A stretch of DNA of 64,000 bases from Methanobrevibacter millerae. GTDB taxonomy: Archaea > Methanobacteriota > Methanobacteria > Methanobacteriales > Methanobacteriaceae. Shown piece by piece: positions 9,858 to 19,190 of this stretch (positions are counted from its first letter, which is position 1; each line of letters starts with the position of its first letter). The translations under genes were made by a program, and so were the position numbers. Location of the stretch: contig NZ_CP011266.1 of assembly GCF_001477655.1 (NCBI RefSeq), positions 248,001 to 312,000 of the forward strand, given 5' to 3'. The notes below the pieces were generated by a model, which saw nothing but the letters and a program-made list of their open reading frames with translations, did no database searches and had not been told where the DNA came from.

Positions 9858-10388
9858 ATGAATATTATTGTTATTCCGGATGGTGCAATGATTGTTGTGC
9901 CTTTAATTGAAAAGAATGGACATAACTATTTGTCTCCAACTAATTTTTCTAAATATGATAATGAACTTAATCTCAATCCTAATTTTAGAGTTAAAATGTC
10001 CTGTGAAACGCCTTCCGGCGTTCGCGGTCGTATTTCCCTTTTAGCTCCATTGCTGGAAAAAACTGATGCTGCGATTATTCTTGGCGAAAGGCCTCAAAAA
10101 TACGCACCGATGTATGGAGTTTTAAATGAACTGATTTTGTTTTGCGGCAACGGATGCAATAACGCACATTCTTTATCTGCACGCATTGTAAGTGAAATGG
10201 ATATTCCTGTTTTGAAATTGGCTTATCCAACTACCCGTGATAATATTATTGATTTAATCAATCGAGTTAATTTATTCTTAAAAGATTTTGACTCATCTAT
10301 CAGTGATGATATTAACACTGATTTAAAAAAACCGACATCAAAAATTTCCTTTTCTGATTTTAAAAAAATTTTAAATAATTCAATTTAA
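9858..10388 (+). CDS. Methanogenesis marker protein 5-like (DUF2112)
   Basis: A 176-residue protein with no catalytic motif I can name. The pattern PSGVRGRISLLAPLLEKTDAAI, followed by a Cys-containing CGNGCNN segment and KLAYPTTRDNIIDLI, resembles what I recall of the methanogen-restricted marker-5 family. The role of that family is unknown. The start ATG at 9858 has no obvious ribosome-binding site and follows a hairpin with a T run, so it may be a leaderless transcript. It is followed by an EndoQ-like gene 12 bases on. Confidence 0.6.
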   Translation: MNIIVIPDGAMIVVPLIEKNGHNYLSPTNFSKYDNELNLNPNFRVKMSCETPSGVRGRISLLAPLLEKTDAAIILGERPQKYAPMYGVLNELILFCGNGCNNAHSLSARIVSEMDIPVLKLAYPTTRDNIIDLINRVNLFLKDFDSSISDDINTDLKKPTSKISFSDFKKILNNSI

Positions 10389-10400
10389 ATATTTTTATTC

Positions 10401-11588
10401 ATGTTGATAAATGCAGATTTTCATGTTCACAGTTGTTTTTCAATGGCATCATCTAAAGACATGCTGATTGAAAATATAGCACCAAAAGCTAGACTTAAGG
10501 GTTTAGGTCTTATAGGTACTGGGGATGGTCTTCATCCTAAATGGCTGGATATTATAGAGGAAAGCACTCATTATTCTGGTGATGGAATTTATTCTACACA
10601 AAATATGGATTTTATCATAACCACTGAAATTGAAGGAAAAAATAAAATTCATCATTTAATTATTATTCCCGACATTGACACTGCAAGGGAACTTTCTGAC
10701 AAATTACCTTCAAAAAATAAGAATATTGATGGAAGGCCTAAAACAAATTTAAACGGTGCTGAAATTTTAGAGCTGGTTCGTGAATATGATTGTTTAATTG
10801 GTCCTGCTCATGCATTTACTCCATGGACTGGCATGTATAAGTCTTTTGATAGTATTTATGACTGCTATGAAAAGAAAGCCGATTTTGTCGAGTTGGGCCT
10901 GTCTGCTGATACGGACATGGCCGATACGGTCGGTGAACTGAAAGACTTTACATTTTTAAGCAATTCTGATGCTCATTCTCCATGGCCTCATAGATTGGGT
11001 CGTGAGTTTAATCAAATTGAACTAAAGGATATTTCATTTTCATCAATTAAACATGCAATTAAACATTCTGATGTTAACGCAAATTATGGTCTTGTACCAA
11101 ATCTGGGAAAATATCATATGACTGCATGTACAAAATGCTTTAAATTGATAGATCCTGAAGTTGCAAAGGAAAATAAAATGAAATGTAGCTGCGGTGGAAG
11201 AATTAAAAAAGGTGTGGATTATAGAATTTCTGAAATTTCTGATTTTAAAAGTCCGCACCATCCGGATTCCAGGCCACCATATGTTCATTTAATGCCATTG
11301 GCTGAGTTAATTTCAACAGTTTATGACAAGGGCGTTACAACAAAAACCGTGCAGAGCATTTGGCAGAAATTGATAGATAATTTTGGAAATGAAATTAATG
11401 TATTGATTGAAAGTGAAATTTCCGATATTGAAAAGATTGACTCAAAGGTTTCAAATGCTATTGGTGCCTTTAGAAATCATACAATCGACATAATTCCTGG
11501 GGGCGGTGGAAAATATGGTGAAATTAACATTGAATCTGCAGTAAAAGAAGAAAAAAAGCCAAAATTCGTTACTTTAGATAATTTTTAA
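10401..11588 (+). CDS. PHP-domain phosphoesterase, endonuclease Q-like
   Basis: Likely a member of the EndoQ family, which in Thermococcales cuts 5' of deaminated bases and binds PCNA. It has 395 residues. The N-terminal PHP metal site is visible in NADFHVHSCFSMA, TTEIEGKNKIHH, GPAHAFTPW and SNSDAHSPWPHRLG. A zinc-binding region follows near residue 237 (CTKCFKLI then CSCGG). A conserved SRPPYVHLMPL segment and a helical C-terminus complete the protein. Its nearness to pcn fits a DNA repair role; activity here is inferred. Confidence 0.8.
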   Translation: MLINADFHVHSCFSMASSKDMLIENIAPKARLKGLGLIGTGDGLHPKWLDIIEESTHYSGDGIYSTQNMDFIITTEIEGKNKIHHLIIIPDIDTARELSDKLPSKNKNIDGRPKTNLNGAEILELVREYDCLIGPAHAFTPWTGMYKSFDSIYDCYEKKADFVELGLSADTDMADTVGELKDFTFLSNSDAHSPWPHRLGREFNQIELKDISFSSIKHAIKHSDVNANYGLVPNLGKYHMTACTKCFKLIDPEVAKENKMKCSCGGRIKKGVDYRISEISDFKSPHHPDSRPPYVHLMPLAELISTVYDKGVTTKTVQSIWQKLIDNFGNEINVLIESEISDIEKIDSKVSNAIGAFRNHTIDIIPGGGGKYGEINIESAVKEEKKPKFVTLDNF

Positions 11589-11590
11589 AA

Positions 11591-11664
11591 CGGACTTGGA
11601 GGGATTTGAACCCTCGATCTTAAGATTAGGAGTCTTACGCCCTTCCAGACTAGGCTACAAGCCC
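11591..11664 (-). tRNA. tRNA-Arg (anticodon CCT)
   Basis: A 74-base cloverleaf on the minus strand. The acceptor stem is GGGCTTG with CAAGTCC and a G discriminator. The anticodon stem TAAGA/TCTTA carries loop CTCCTAA, giving anticodon CCT for AGG codons. The T arm is GAGGG-TTCAAAT-CCCTC. CCA is not encoded. It is followed about 55 bases away by a second tRNA-Arg on the same strand. Confidence 0.93.
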
Positions 11665-11717
11665 AAAAAATATTAATTTTAATTAAAATCAGTATAAAAA
11701 TAAGTCTTTTTTATGAA

Positions 11718-11793
<76 letters not shown>

Positions 11794-11870
11794 TCATAAA
11801 CATCATTTTATTGTTTTGTTTTTCTTATTATATATAGTTAATTGTCATTTTTAAAATAAAAAAGAAAAGT

Positions 11871-11888
11871 GTAAATTAATAAATTTAC
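11871..11888 (-). terminator. Stop-codon hairpin after the small secreted protein
   Basis: GTAAATT and AATTTAC (11882-11888 and 11871-11877) form a 7-bp stem. On the minus strand it contains the gene's stop codon and is followed by a T-rich run. Same design as the other stop-embedded hairpins. Confidence 0.5.
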
Positions 11889-12388
11889 CCTCTACTTACA
11901 AATCCGTTTCTATCGTTTATTACAAATCCGTCTACAGCACTGTTATCTGTGGAATTGTAAATAGTGACATACCAGTATCCGCCGGAATAAGATGGTGTTC
12001 CTGCATAGCATCCGGATTCGCCGATGTGACTGTTTGCAATAGACCTAATTTGTGAAGATGAATAATTTGGTCCACTTGATGATCCGCCACCGGAACCACT
12101 ACCGGAACCGCTTCCTGATCCACCGGAACTTGAACCGGAACCGCTTCCTGAACCTGCACCGTTTCCACCTGAACTGCTTCCGCCGGAACCGCTACCATCT
12201 GAAGAGGTACTTGTTCCGTTTTGGGTTGTGTTGTTACCGATACCATTTCCACCATTTCCAGAACCAGAATTCATACTAGCCAAATCTGAAAATACAGCAT
12301 CTTGATTATTTATAATACCATATGCTGCAACTGCTGCTGCAATACATAATACAACGATAATAGATATTATTAAATTTGATTTATCCAT
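11885..12388 (-). CDS. Small secreted protein with Gly/Ser linker and PepSY-like tail
   Basis: A 167-residue exported protein of unknown role. A single N-terminal hydrophobic helix (about residues 6-26, LIISIIVVLCIAAAVAA) acts as signal peptide or anchor. Residues about 40-105 are an extreme Gly/Ser linker. The last 60 residues (SSSQIRSIANSHIGESGCY to NDRNGFVSRG) look like a compact domain resembling PepSY-type modules; this is a weak match. The ATG follows a strong AGGAGGTG ribosome-binding site. The Gly/Ser DNA is repetitive and therefore prone to length change. Confidence 0.75.
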   Translation of the reverse strand: MDKSNLIISIIVVLCIAAAVAAYGIINNQDAVFSDLASMNSGSGNGGNGIGNNTTQNGTSTSSDGSGSGGSSSGGNGAGSGSGSGSSSGGSGSGSGSGSGGGSSSGPNYSSSQIRSIANSHIGESGCYAGTPSYSGGYWYVTIYNSTDNSAVDGFVINDRNGFVSRG

Positions 12389-12497
12389 GGTTGCACCTCC
12401 TATGAATTTTTTAGTATTTTAATTCATACAATTAATTAAAAGATTTGTCAATTAAAATACTTAAATGTTATTTAATACAAAAATTTTAATATTAATG

Positions 12498-12507
12498 TTA
12501 TAAATAA
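12498..12507 (+). promoter_or_regulatory. Putative TATA box of the first frhD gene
   Basis: TTATAAATAA sits 37 bases before the start of the 12544 gene, at the distance expected for an archaeal box A with a short leader. A strong AAGGAGGA ribosome-binding site follows just before the ATG. Confidence 0.45.
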
Positions 12508-12543
12508 TTTACTATATTAATTAAAAAATAAGGAGGATTTATC

Positions 12544-13107
12544 ATGCCATATCATGCAAAAACAATTGTTGTTGGATGCGGCAATTTGCTTTTTAAGGAT
12601 GATGGGTTTGGACCTATTGTTGTAAACCTGTTGGAAAAATATTTTGAAAATCAGACTGAAGATGATTTTGATCCTATGGTAATTTCATATATAGAAAATG
12701 ACTTCTCAAAAGATGTGCTTAAAGAGGTTGAAGACATTGTCTGTGACGTTGATTTGTCCGGTGAGGTAAAATTCATTGATGCGGGCAATGGTGCAACTCA
12801 CTTTATTTTTTCTCTTCCCGATGAGTATTGGGAAAAAGTTATTGTGGTTGATGTTGTTGACTATGATGCAGAGCCTGGAAGTGTAAGGACATTCTCTCCT
12901 TTTGAAATGCCTAGGGACAAATATGAAAATGTTCACACTTATGCTGTTGAAGAGCCACTTCATGAACTGTCTGAAAAATGTGAAGTTGTCATAGTTGGAT
13001 GCAAACCTGGCGAGATTACAACACCTACTGTTGACATGGGTTTGACTGAAGAAGTTGAAAAATCTGTCCCTGATGCTATTCGTTTAATTTTAAATGAAAT
13101 TAAATGA
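12544..13107 (+). CDS. frhD: FrhD-like hydrogenase maturation protease (copy 1)
   Basis: A nickel-dependent endopeptidase of the HycI/FrhD type that removes the C-terminal tail of the hydrogenase large subunit after nickel insertion. It has 187 residues. The nickel-site motif [14 protein letters not shown], the VVDVVDYDAEPGSV segment with the second acidic ligand, and VGCKPGEI are present. It lies 396 bases upstream of frhA with its own promoter and AAGGAGGA site. A second copy lies inside the frh operon. Copy 1 may serve the same hydrogenase or another one such as the F420-non-reducing enzyme. Confidence 0.85.
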   Translation: MPYHAKTIVVGCGNLLFKDDGFGPIVVNLLEKYFENQTEDDFDPMVISYIENDFSKDVLKEVEDIVCDVDLSGEVKFIDAGNGATHFIFSLPDEYWEKVIVVDVVDYDAEPGSVRTFSPFEMPRDKYENVHTYAVEEPLHELSEKCEVVIVGCKPGEITTPTVDMGLTEEVEKSVPDAIRLILNEIK

Positions 13108-13503
13108 ACATTTTATTTTTTTAATTTATTACTTTTAAATCGGATTTCAACTATTTTTTATTACTATTTTTTATTTTTTATTACTGATTATTATTTTTTT
13201 AAATTTTGACCTATTTTTAATCATTATTAATTTTGTTTCATATTGTAAATTTTCTATTTATTTTTCAATTTTAAGAGATTAAAATATAAATTTTTGATAA
13301 CCTAAACTTAATACTACTTTTTTTAAAATTATTAATAATTTATCATTATTTTTAACGGATTTTCTCGACGGAAACGGCTCTGATTTTTTATTATTTATAG
13401 TTTACTATTTAATCCATAAAGTATTACTTATTAATGTTCATGTTTAAATATATATATCGTTAATTAAAATAACAAATTTTTAATTACAAAGAAGGTGACA
13501 TAT
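13108..13503 (+). promoter_or_regulatory. Long AT-rich region before frhA, with candidate promoter
   Basis: No gene seen in about 400 bases. It is very AT-rich, with repeated TTATTACTATTTTTTA-like runs. One GC-richer island, near 13355-13382 (TCTCGACGGAAACGGCTCTG), stands out and could be a regulator-binding or processing site. A strong candidate box A (TTAAATATATATAT, 13443-13457) precedes frhA by about 50 bases. The frh genes respond to hydrogen supply in related methanogens; regulation here is inferred. Confidence 0.45.
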
Positions 13504-14718
13504 TTGAAAGATAGAGTAGTTATATCTCCAACAACTCGTCAAGAAGGCCATGCCGAATTGGTCATGGAAGTTGATGATGAAGGGATAGTTACAAAAGGTA
13601 TGTATTTAAGTATCACTCCGGTAAGGGGTTTAGAAAAGATGGTTCTTAACAAAGCACCTGAAACCGCTCCTGTTTTATGTCAAAGAATCTGTGGTGTTTG
13701 TCCGATTCCACACACTTTGGCTTCAGCTGAAGCGATTGATATGGCATTAGGAATTGAAATTCCTAAAGCAGCTAAATTGTTAAGAAAAGCTACTTTAGCA
13801 GCACACAACATAAACAGTGCAGCAATTCACCACTTCCTAGTTGCTCCTGATATTACTGATGACAGTAATTTCGCACAAGCAGTGGACAGTGTTTCTGAAA
13901 TCAGAAAAAATGTACAGTATGTTGTTGACATGATTGCTGGTGAAGGTATTCACCCATCTGATATCAGAGTAGGTGGAATGGCTAGAAACATTACTCCATT
14001 CACTAAAGATAGATTGATTGAAAGAATGACCGCTCTCAGACCAAAACTTGAAGCTCACGTTGAATTCATTAAAAACCTTGTTTTAGAAGCAGGTTTACCT
14101 AAAGACTTAGGTGTTGTTAACCAACCTTTAATGGCTGTTGACCCACTTTACGGTTCCAATGATTTCGATATGGACAAATTCTCTGAAGTTTTACCTGAAG
14201 CATGGTATGATGATCCTGAAATTGGAACTAAAGCATGTTCAGTTATTCCTTTATGGGAAGGTACTAACGTAGAAACTGGTCCTAGAGCAAGAATGGAAAA
14301 ATACCAAGGATTTAAAGGCAAAGGTGTAATTGCTCAACACGTTGCACGTGCAGACGAAATGTTGAAAAACTACGATGCATGTCTTGAAGCATTAGATGCA
14401 ATTGATCCTGCAGCTTCTGCTAGAGCAGATTACGACCCAAGAGGTACTGGTGAACTTGGATTCGGTATTATCGAAGGTCCTAGAGGAACCAACGCTCACA
14501 TGGCAAAAGTAGTAGACGGCAAAACTGCATTCTACTCAGCTATTGTACCAACTACTTGGAATATTCCTACTATGGGTCCTGCTACAGAAGGATTCCACCA
14601 TGAGTTTGGTCCACATGTTATCAGAGCTTACGACCCATGTTTATCATGTGCTACTCACGTAATGGTAGTTGACGATGAAGACAAATCCATTCTTAAAAAT
14701 GAAATGGTGAGAATCTAA
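13504..14718 (+). CDS. frhA: Coenzyme F420-reducing [NiFe] hydrogenase subunit alpha
   Basis: The catalytic large subunit that oxidises hydrogen and passes electrons through FrhG to FrhB to reduce coenzyme F420. It has about 404 residues from a TTG at 13504, chosen because GAAGGTGA ends 5 bases upstream; a GTG at 13495 is also in frame. Nickel ligands are [10 protein letters not shown] near residue 63 and DPCLSCATH near the C-terminus. The tail [19 protein letters not shown] after that His should be cut off by FrhD. Cysteine, not selenocysteine, is encoded. It heads frhA-D-G-B. Confidence 0.97.
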   Translation: MKDRVVISPTTRQEGHAELVMEVDDEGIVTKGMYLSITPVRGLEKMVLNKAPETAPVLCQRICGVCPIPHTLASAEAIDMALGIEIPKAAKLLRKATLAAHNINSAAIHHFLVAPDITDDSNFAQAVDSVSEIRKNVQYVVDMIAGEGIHPSDIRVGGMARNITPFTKDRLIERMTALRPKLEAHVEFIKNLVLEAGLPKDLGVVNQPLMAVDPLYGSNDFDMDKFSEVLPEAWYDDPEIGTKACSVIPLWEGTNVETGPRARMEKYQGFKGKGVIAQHVARADEMLKNYDACLEALDAIDPAASARADYDPRGTGELGFGIIEGPRGTNAHMAKVVDGKTAFYSAIVPTTWNIPTMGPATEGFHHEFGPHVIRAYDPCLSCATHVMVVDDEDKSILKNEMVRI

Positions 14719-14736
14719 GTTTGGAGGAAATTTTAA

Positions 14737-15306
14737 ATGCCTTATGATTCGGATATAATTGTTGTTGGATGCGGGAATATATTGTTTAAAGATGATGGAT
14801 TCGGTCCTATTCTAATAAATCTATTGCAAAAATATTCCAATGACACTAATGACTATTATGATCCTGTTGTTACATCTTATGTTGAAGAAGATTTTAACAA
14901 GAACATTCTAAATCAGATACAGGAAAAGTTTGAAGGCATTACATTGCCTGACAGCATTCAATTTGTTGATGGTGGTACTGCAGCTCCTTCCAATTTTTTC
15001 CCATTGTATGAACAATATGACTGGAAAAAACTAATTGTATTGGATGTAGTGGAGTTTAATGCAGAACCGGGCACAGTTGAAGTATTTGATCCTAATGTAA
15101 TGCAGATAGGAAAATATGATAATCCTCATGGAATGACCGTTGAAGAGCCTCTTCAAAAGATTTCCGAAAAGTGTGAGGTTGTTGTCGTTGGTTGCAAACC
15201 TGCTGAAATACCAACTCCGGATGTAGATATGGGTTTAACAGAACCTGTTGAAAAGGCAGTTCCTGAAGCTATAGATATTATTTTAAATGAAATTGGGGTA
15301 AAATAA
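14737..15306 (+). CDS. frhD: FrhD hydrogenase maturation protease (copy 2)
   Basis: A 189-residue FrhD inside the frh operon, 18 bases after frhA and overlapping the frhG start by one base. It has the same signatures as copy 1: [35 protein letters not shown] and [16 protein letters not shown]. The two copies are clearly paralogous along their whole length but differ in the middle. The operonic position makes this the likely processing enzyme for FrhA. A GGAGG ribosome-binding site precedes the ATG. Confidence 0.92.
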   Translation: MPYDSDIIVVGCGNILFKDDGFGPILINLLQKYSNDTNDYYDPVVTSYVEEDFNKNILNQIQEKFEGITLPDSIQFVDGGTAAPSNFFPLYEQYDWKKLIVLDVVEFNAEPGTVEVFDPNVMQIGKYDNPHGMTVEEPLQKISEKCEVVVVGCKPAEIPTPDVDMGLTEPVEKAVPEAIDIILNEIGVK

Positions 15307-16157
15307 TGTTTGATAAATTGAAAAAAGCTTTTGGCGGTTCAGATGAACCAGAAAAACCAAAAGTAGAAAAAAAAGTTGAAGCTGCTCCTGTTAAAGAAGA
15401 AGTTAAAGCAGAAGCTCCTGCAGAAACTAAAGCTGCTTCAAACAAACCACGTATTGGTTACATACACTTAAGTGGTTGTACTGGAGATGCAATGTCTTTA
15501 ACTGAAAACTATGACATTTTATCTACTGTTTTAACTGATATGGTTGATATTGTATACGGACAAACTTTAGTGGACAAATGGGTACACGGTACTTTCGCTG
15601 AAGAAATGCCTGAAATGGATTTATGTTTAATCGAAGGATCTGTTTGTTTACAAGATGAACACAGTGTTCAAGAACTTTTAATGGCAAGAGAAAAATCCGG
15701 TTTAATCGCTGCATTTGGATCTTGTGCTGTAACTGGTTGTTTTACTACCTACGCACGTGGTGGTCAACAAGCACAACCTAAACACGAATCATTCTTGCCT
15801 GTTAGTTCATTAGTTAAAGTTGATTTAGCACTTCCTGGTTGTCCTGTAGCTCCTGAAATGATTGCAAAAACTGTTGTTGCTTTATGTGAAGGTGACTTAG
15901 ATTACTTAAAACCAGCAATGGATTGGGCTGCATGTGATAAAGGATGTGGTTGTGATGTATTAACTAACGTAATCCGTCAAGGATTATGTTCTGGATGTGG
16001 AACTTGTGGTCTCGCTTGTCCAACAAGGGCAATGGGATACTCTGAAGGTAGACCAAGCTGTGATAAAGACAGATGTATCAAATGTGGAACTTGTTACATG
16101 ATGTGTCCAAGGTCATGGTTACCTGAAGGAAGAATTAAAAAGGAAACAGGACTTTAG
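15306..16157 (+). CDS. frhG: Coenzyme F420 hydrogenase subunit gamma
   Basis: The small iron-sulfur subunit linking the NiFe site to FrhB. It has 283 residues. The NiFe small-subunit domain is seen in [26 protein letters not shown] and [11 protein letters not shown]-terminal ferredoxin domain has [12 protein letters not shown] and [12 protein letters not shown]. Residues about 12-45 are a low-complexity Lys/Glu/Ala/Pro segment, which looks like an added flexible N-terminus. It sits between frhD and frhB. Confidence 0.96.
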   Translation: MFDKLKKAFGGSDEPEKPKVEKKVEAAPVKEEVKAEAPAETKAASNKPRIGYIHLSGCTGDAMSLTENYDILSTVLTDMVDIVYGQTLVDKWVHGTFAEEMPEMDLCLIEGSVCLQDEHSVQELLMAREKSGLIAAFGSCAVTGCFTTYARGGQQAQPKHESFLPVSSLVKVDLALPGCPVAPEMIAKTVVALCEGDLDYLKPAMDWAACDKGCGCDVLTNVIRQGLCSGCGTCGLACPTRAMGYSEGRPSCDKDRCIKCGTCYMMCPRSWLPEGRIKKETGL

Positions 16158-16168
16158 GAGGAATGAAA

Positions 16169-17020
16169 ATGCCATTAGGTACTTATAAAGAAGCATTATC
16201 TGCAAGATCTACTGAACAAAAGATCTTAGATGTATCACAAGACGGAGGAATTGTTTCTGCATTACTCTGTTATGCACTCGATGAAGGTATTATTGAAGGT
16301 GCTGTAGTTGCTGGAACTCCTGATGAAAATTGGAGACCTGTTCCTACTGTTGTAACTTCATCTGATGAAGTAATCGCAGCTGCCGGAACTAAATATTCCA
16401 TGTCCCCAACTTTATCCGCTTTAAAAGAAGCAACCCGTCAATACGGTCTTGAAAAAGTTGGTGTAGTTGCAACTCCATGTCAAGTACAAGGTTTAAGAAA
16501 AGCTAAAGCTTATCCATTCACTAGATTCGTCACTGAAAAAGTAAACTTAATCATCGGTATCTACTGTATGGAAAACTTCCCTATGGCTTCTCTTGATACT
16601 TTTGCAACTGCTAAATTAGGATTTGACTCCTTAACTGAAGCAAGCAAAATGGATATCGGAAAAGGTAAATTCTGGTTAACCAAAGATGGCGAAGACAAAG
16701 GTTTAGCTATTAAAGAAACCCACGGATACGAACAAGCTGGATGTAACGTATGTCAAGATTACGTTGCTGAATGGGCAGATGTATCTACCGGTTCTGTAGG
16801 TTCTCCAGATGGTTGGTCTACTGTTTTAACCAGAACTGATGATGGTGACAGTATCTTTAAAGCAGCTGTTGATGCTGGTTTAATTGAAACCAAACCAATG
16901 GATGATGTAAAACCAGGTCTTCCTTTACTTGAAAAATTAGCTAAAGGTAAAAAAGATAAAAATACCAAAGAACGTGAAAGAAGAGCTAAAATGGGAGTAC
17001 GTATCCCTACAATTTACTAA
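16169..17020 (+). CDS. frhB: Coenzyme F420 hydrogenase subunit beta
   Basis: Iron-sulfur flavoprotein that reduces coenzyme F420. It has 283 residues from the ATG at 16169, chosen over the ATG at 16163 because AGGAGG ends 7 bases before it. Recognisable segments are [64 protein letters not shown] and [15 protein letters not shown], which carry the flavin- and cluster-binding residues. It ends the frh operon and is followed by a long T-rich run. Confidence 0.96.
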   Translation: MPLGTYKEALSARSTEQKILDVSQDGGIVSALLCYALDEGIIEGAVVAGTPDENWRPVPTVVTSSDEVIAAAGTKYSMSPTLSALKEATRQYGLEKVGVVATPCQVQGLRKAKAYPFTRFVTEKVNLIIGIYCMENFPMASLDTFATAKLGFDSLTEASKMDIGKGKFWLTKDGEDKGLAIKETHGYEQAGCNVCQDYVAEWADVSTGSVGSPDGWSTVLTRTDDGDSIFKAAVDAGLIETKPMDDVKPGLPLLEKLAKGKKDKNTKERERRAKMGVRIPTIY

Positions 17021-17046
17021 CTTCTTTCCTTTTTTCTTTTTTTTAA
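17021..17046 (+). terminator. T-rich run after frhB
   Basis: The plus strand after the frhB stop is a pyrimidine-rich run ending in eight T bases, the simple T-tract form of archaeal termination. The convergent map gene ends 50 bases on, with its own GAAGAG/CTCTTC hairpin at 17057-17073. Confidence 0.5.
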
Positions 17047-17074
17047 AAAATAGTAATGAAGAGAATTAACTCTT

Positions 17075-17992
17075 CTATAATGTTGTAACAGTACAGCCTT
17101 CTTTTTCTACAATCAATGTGTGTTCCTTTTGTGAAACAAAGCAGCCCTGTTTTTCCTTAAGTGGTGCATATGGATAAATTGCCATTGCGTCTGAAAGCTG
17201 TTTCAATGCAATTCCGCCACGTCTTTCGCCGAACTTGTCTGTAATCCATCTGCCTGAAAACGGAACGTATTGGTTGTTGTTTTGGATATAGGTTAATACT
17301 TTTTGTGTGGATTTCATCCTGAATGGCTTGTTTGCCATATATGAGTAAATGTAATGTCCTGGAGCATCATTAACATGACCTATGCCTGTTGTTGCAAATG
17401 GTTCGATAGCTACTGCCTGACCTTCGTCCAATTTGAATGTATCGTTATTGTCATAATTCGGCACGGAAATACCTGCATGTAAATTATATTGCTCTAGACT
17501 ATGTCCCATTAGGTTAAAAATAGGATTAAAATCAAAATCGCTTATTGCTTCGTGAACTGCAGCTCCAATCTTATTCAGTTCTACTCCCGCTCGGACTGTT
17601 GCGATTGCTGCTTCAAGACCTGCTGCTGAAGCTTCAATAAGTTCCTGGTTTTCATTAATCTGGTCTTGTGTAAATCTTTCATCAATATTTCCTTCAGCCA
17701 TTACAGTTACTGCAGAGTCTGCTATGCATCCATTGACCATAGCACCTAAATCCAGTTTAACCAAATCTCCTGCATGAATAACGGTTTTATCATTTGCTGG
17801 GGAAGTATAGTGTGCTGCTACTTCATTAATTGATACATTACATGGGAATGCTATTTCTGCGTCTTGCTTTAATATTTCGCTTTCAACATATTCAACTAAA
17901 TCTAAAACCAAGCATCCTTCTTTAATCATTTTTGATGCATCAGTTCTTATTTTTGAAACAATTTTTCCAGCTTTTATATAAGAATCAATCAT
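17075..17992 (-). CDS. map: Methionine aminopeptidase, type II
   Basis: Removes the N-terminal methionine from new proteins. It has 305 residues, the archaeal type II size. Metal ligands lie in VKLDLGAMVNGCIADSAVT (two Asp), GHSLEQYNLHAG (His), IEPFATTG (Glu) and QKEHTLIVEK (Glu near the C-terminus). The substrate His is in EVAAHYTSP. It is convergent with frhB and divergent from the next gene. The ATG at 17992 gives the usual N-terminus (MIDSYIKAGKIVSKI). Confidence 0.95.
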   Translation of the reverse strand: MIDSYIKAGKIVSKIRTDASKMIKEGCLVLDLVEYVESEILKQDAEIAFPCNVSINEVAAHYTSPANDKTVIHAGDLVKLDLGAMVNGCIADSAVTVMAEGNIDERFTQDQINENQELIEASAAGLEAAIATVRAGVELNKIGAAVHEAISDFDFNPIFNLMGHSLEQYNLHAGISVPNYDNNDTFKLDEGQAVAIEPFATTGIGHVNDAPGHYIYSYMANKPFRMKSTQKVLTYIQNNNQYVPFSGRWITDKFGERRGGIALKQLSDAMAIYPYAPLKEKQGCFVSQKEHTLIVEKEGCTVTTL

Positions 17993-18070
17993 ATTATCAC
18001 TTTAATAATAAATATTATATTTAATAATGTTTATATATTTATAATATCTAAATTTAATTGGAGGCTAATT

Positions 18071-18478
18071 ATGGATATTCCAACAATTCCTGATCAAATG
18101 TTTTTATTAATAATATTGATTATTGTTTCGGTAGTTGTTATTATCGTTGTTGCTCAATGGAGAAGAGTTGCTCAAGCTAAAACATCTGTAGCTATGCTTG
18201 AAAAAGAAATTCAACTCAAGAAAATGTCCATGGTTGAAAAAGACATTGAATCAAAAAGATTAATGGATAATCCTATTCCTTTACCAAAGGAGCAACAAGA
18301 TTCCCTTAAGGAAATCAGGCAATCAACTACTGATGTAAGAAATGAAATTGGATTTTTACACAGTCAGATAAATGAAAGATTAGCAAGATTGGAAGCACAA
18401 ACTGAACAGAAAAAGTTAGAAAAAATGCTTAAGGAAATCGAAGCTAAAGAGAAAAAACTCAATAAGCAAAATAAATAG
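18071..18478 (+). CDS. Membrane-anchored coiled-coil protein
   Basis: Not assigned to a family I know. It has 135 residues. One hydrophobic helix lies at about residues 10-30 (FLLIILIIVSVVVIIVVA), followed by a long charged heptad-rich region to the end, rich in Lys and Glu, which should form a cytoplasmic coiled coil. It is preceded by a GGAG ribosome-binding site and separated by 8 bases from a gene of the same design, so the two may form one membrane complex. No enzyme motif is seen. Confidence 0.75.
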   Translation: MDIPTIPDQMFLLIILIIVSVVVIIVVAQWRRVAQAKTSVAMLEKEIQLKKMSMVEKDIESKRLMDNPIPLPKEQQDSLKEIRQSTTDVRNEIGFLHSQINERLARLEAQTEQKKLEKMLKEIEAKEKKLNKQNK

Positions 18479-18486
18479 GTGTTATT

Positions 18487-18996
18487 ATGGAAGCTATTGA
18501 AGCAGTTGCAATCATTATTTTAATTGTTGCTATTTTGATTTTGGTATATTATTACCTGTTAAACACTCCAAAAACTATGAATAAAGTTAAAGCTTATATT
18601 CCTACTAATGCTGATGCCCATATGAGTGAGGTAATATCTAAAAATACAGATTACAATGGTTTGCAAAAAGAAAATCAAAAAGAATCTGAATCTATGACTA
18701 AAAGAATCAAAGTTAAATTGAGTGATATTGACATGTCTGGAATTAATACTGATGCTTTTTCTAAAAAGCTTGATGCATTCTTGGATGAAAAAAGTGATGA
18801 ATTAATCAAAGATTGGTCACTTGCAACAACAGAGGATTTGGGTGATCTTGAAGCAAGGTTTAAAGAAACTTCTCAATCTGTTGATGCTCTTGATAAAGAT
18901 TATCAGGAATTTAAAAAATCTTCTAAAGAATTTCAGGAAGCTACTGAAGAAAAGCTTAAGGATATCGATAAAAGAATTGAAGCTTTAGAAAAATAA
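18487..18996 (+). CDS. Second membrane-anchored coiled-coil protein
   Basis: Unrecognised, 169 residues. It starts with a hydrophobic helix (about residues 5-26, VAIIILIVAILILVYYYLL), then a polar region with a SDIDMSGINTDAF segment, then an amphipathic helical C-terminus (KDYQEFKKSSKEFQEATEEK) likely to be coiled coil. It is cotranscribed with the preceding gene. The shared layout suggests two partners in a membrane scaffold; that is inference. It ends at a hairpin terminator before the initiator tRNA. Confidence 0.75.
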   Translation: MEAIEAVAIIILIVAILILVYYYLLNTPKTMNKVKAYIPTNADAHMSEVISKNTDYNGLQKENQKESESMTKRIKVKLSDIDMSGINTDAFSKKLDAFLDEKSDELIKDWSLATTEDLGDLEARFKETSQSVDALDKDYQEFKKSSKEFQEATEEKLKDIDKRIEALEK

Positions 18997-19001
18997 TTTT
19001 T

Positions 19002-19040
19002 GAGATTTAATCAAAATCTCTTAAATTTACTTTTTTCATC
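19002..19040 (+). terminator. Hairpin terminator before the initiator tRNA gene
   Basis: GAGATTT (19002-19008) and AAATCTC (19014-19020) form a 7-bp stem with a 5-base loop, followed by T-rich sequence. It lies 5 bases after the stop of the coiled-coil gene. Confidence 0.5.
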
Positions 19041-19099
19041 GAAAGTTTTATATATCATCTTTAACATAATATTAATATCGATTTATTTTTGTTTTGTAT

Positions 19100-19174
19100 A
19101 GCAGGGTGGGGTAGTCTGGTGATCCCGCAGGGCTCATAACCCTGAGATCCCTAGTTCAAATCTAGGCCCTGCTA
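19100..19174 (+). tRNA. Initiator tRNA-Met (anticodon CAT)
   Basis: A 75-base cloverleaf. The acceptor is AGCAGGG with CCCTGCT, giving the A1-U72 pair typical of archaeal initiators, with discriminator A. The anticodon stem CAGGG/CCCTG has three consecutive G-C pairs, another initiator mark, with loop CTCATAA. The T arm is CCTAG-TTCAAAT-CTAGG. A TATA-like TTTATATAT at 19047-19055 may be its promoter. It is followed by rnpB. Confidence 0.93.
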
Positions 19175-19190
19175 CTTTTAATTAATAATT

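Noticed and set aside
12052-12279. Plus-strand open frame rich in Asn, Arg and His opposite the Gly/Ser-rich gene
   Set aside because: It is the complement of the repetitive linker DNA of the real minus-strand gene, which has a strong ribosome-binding site and a signal peptide.
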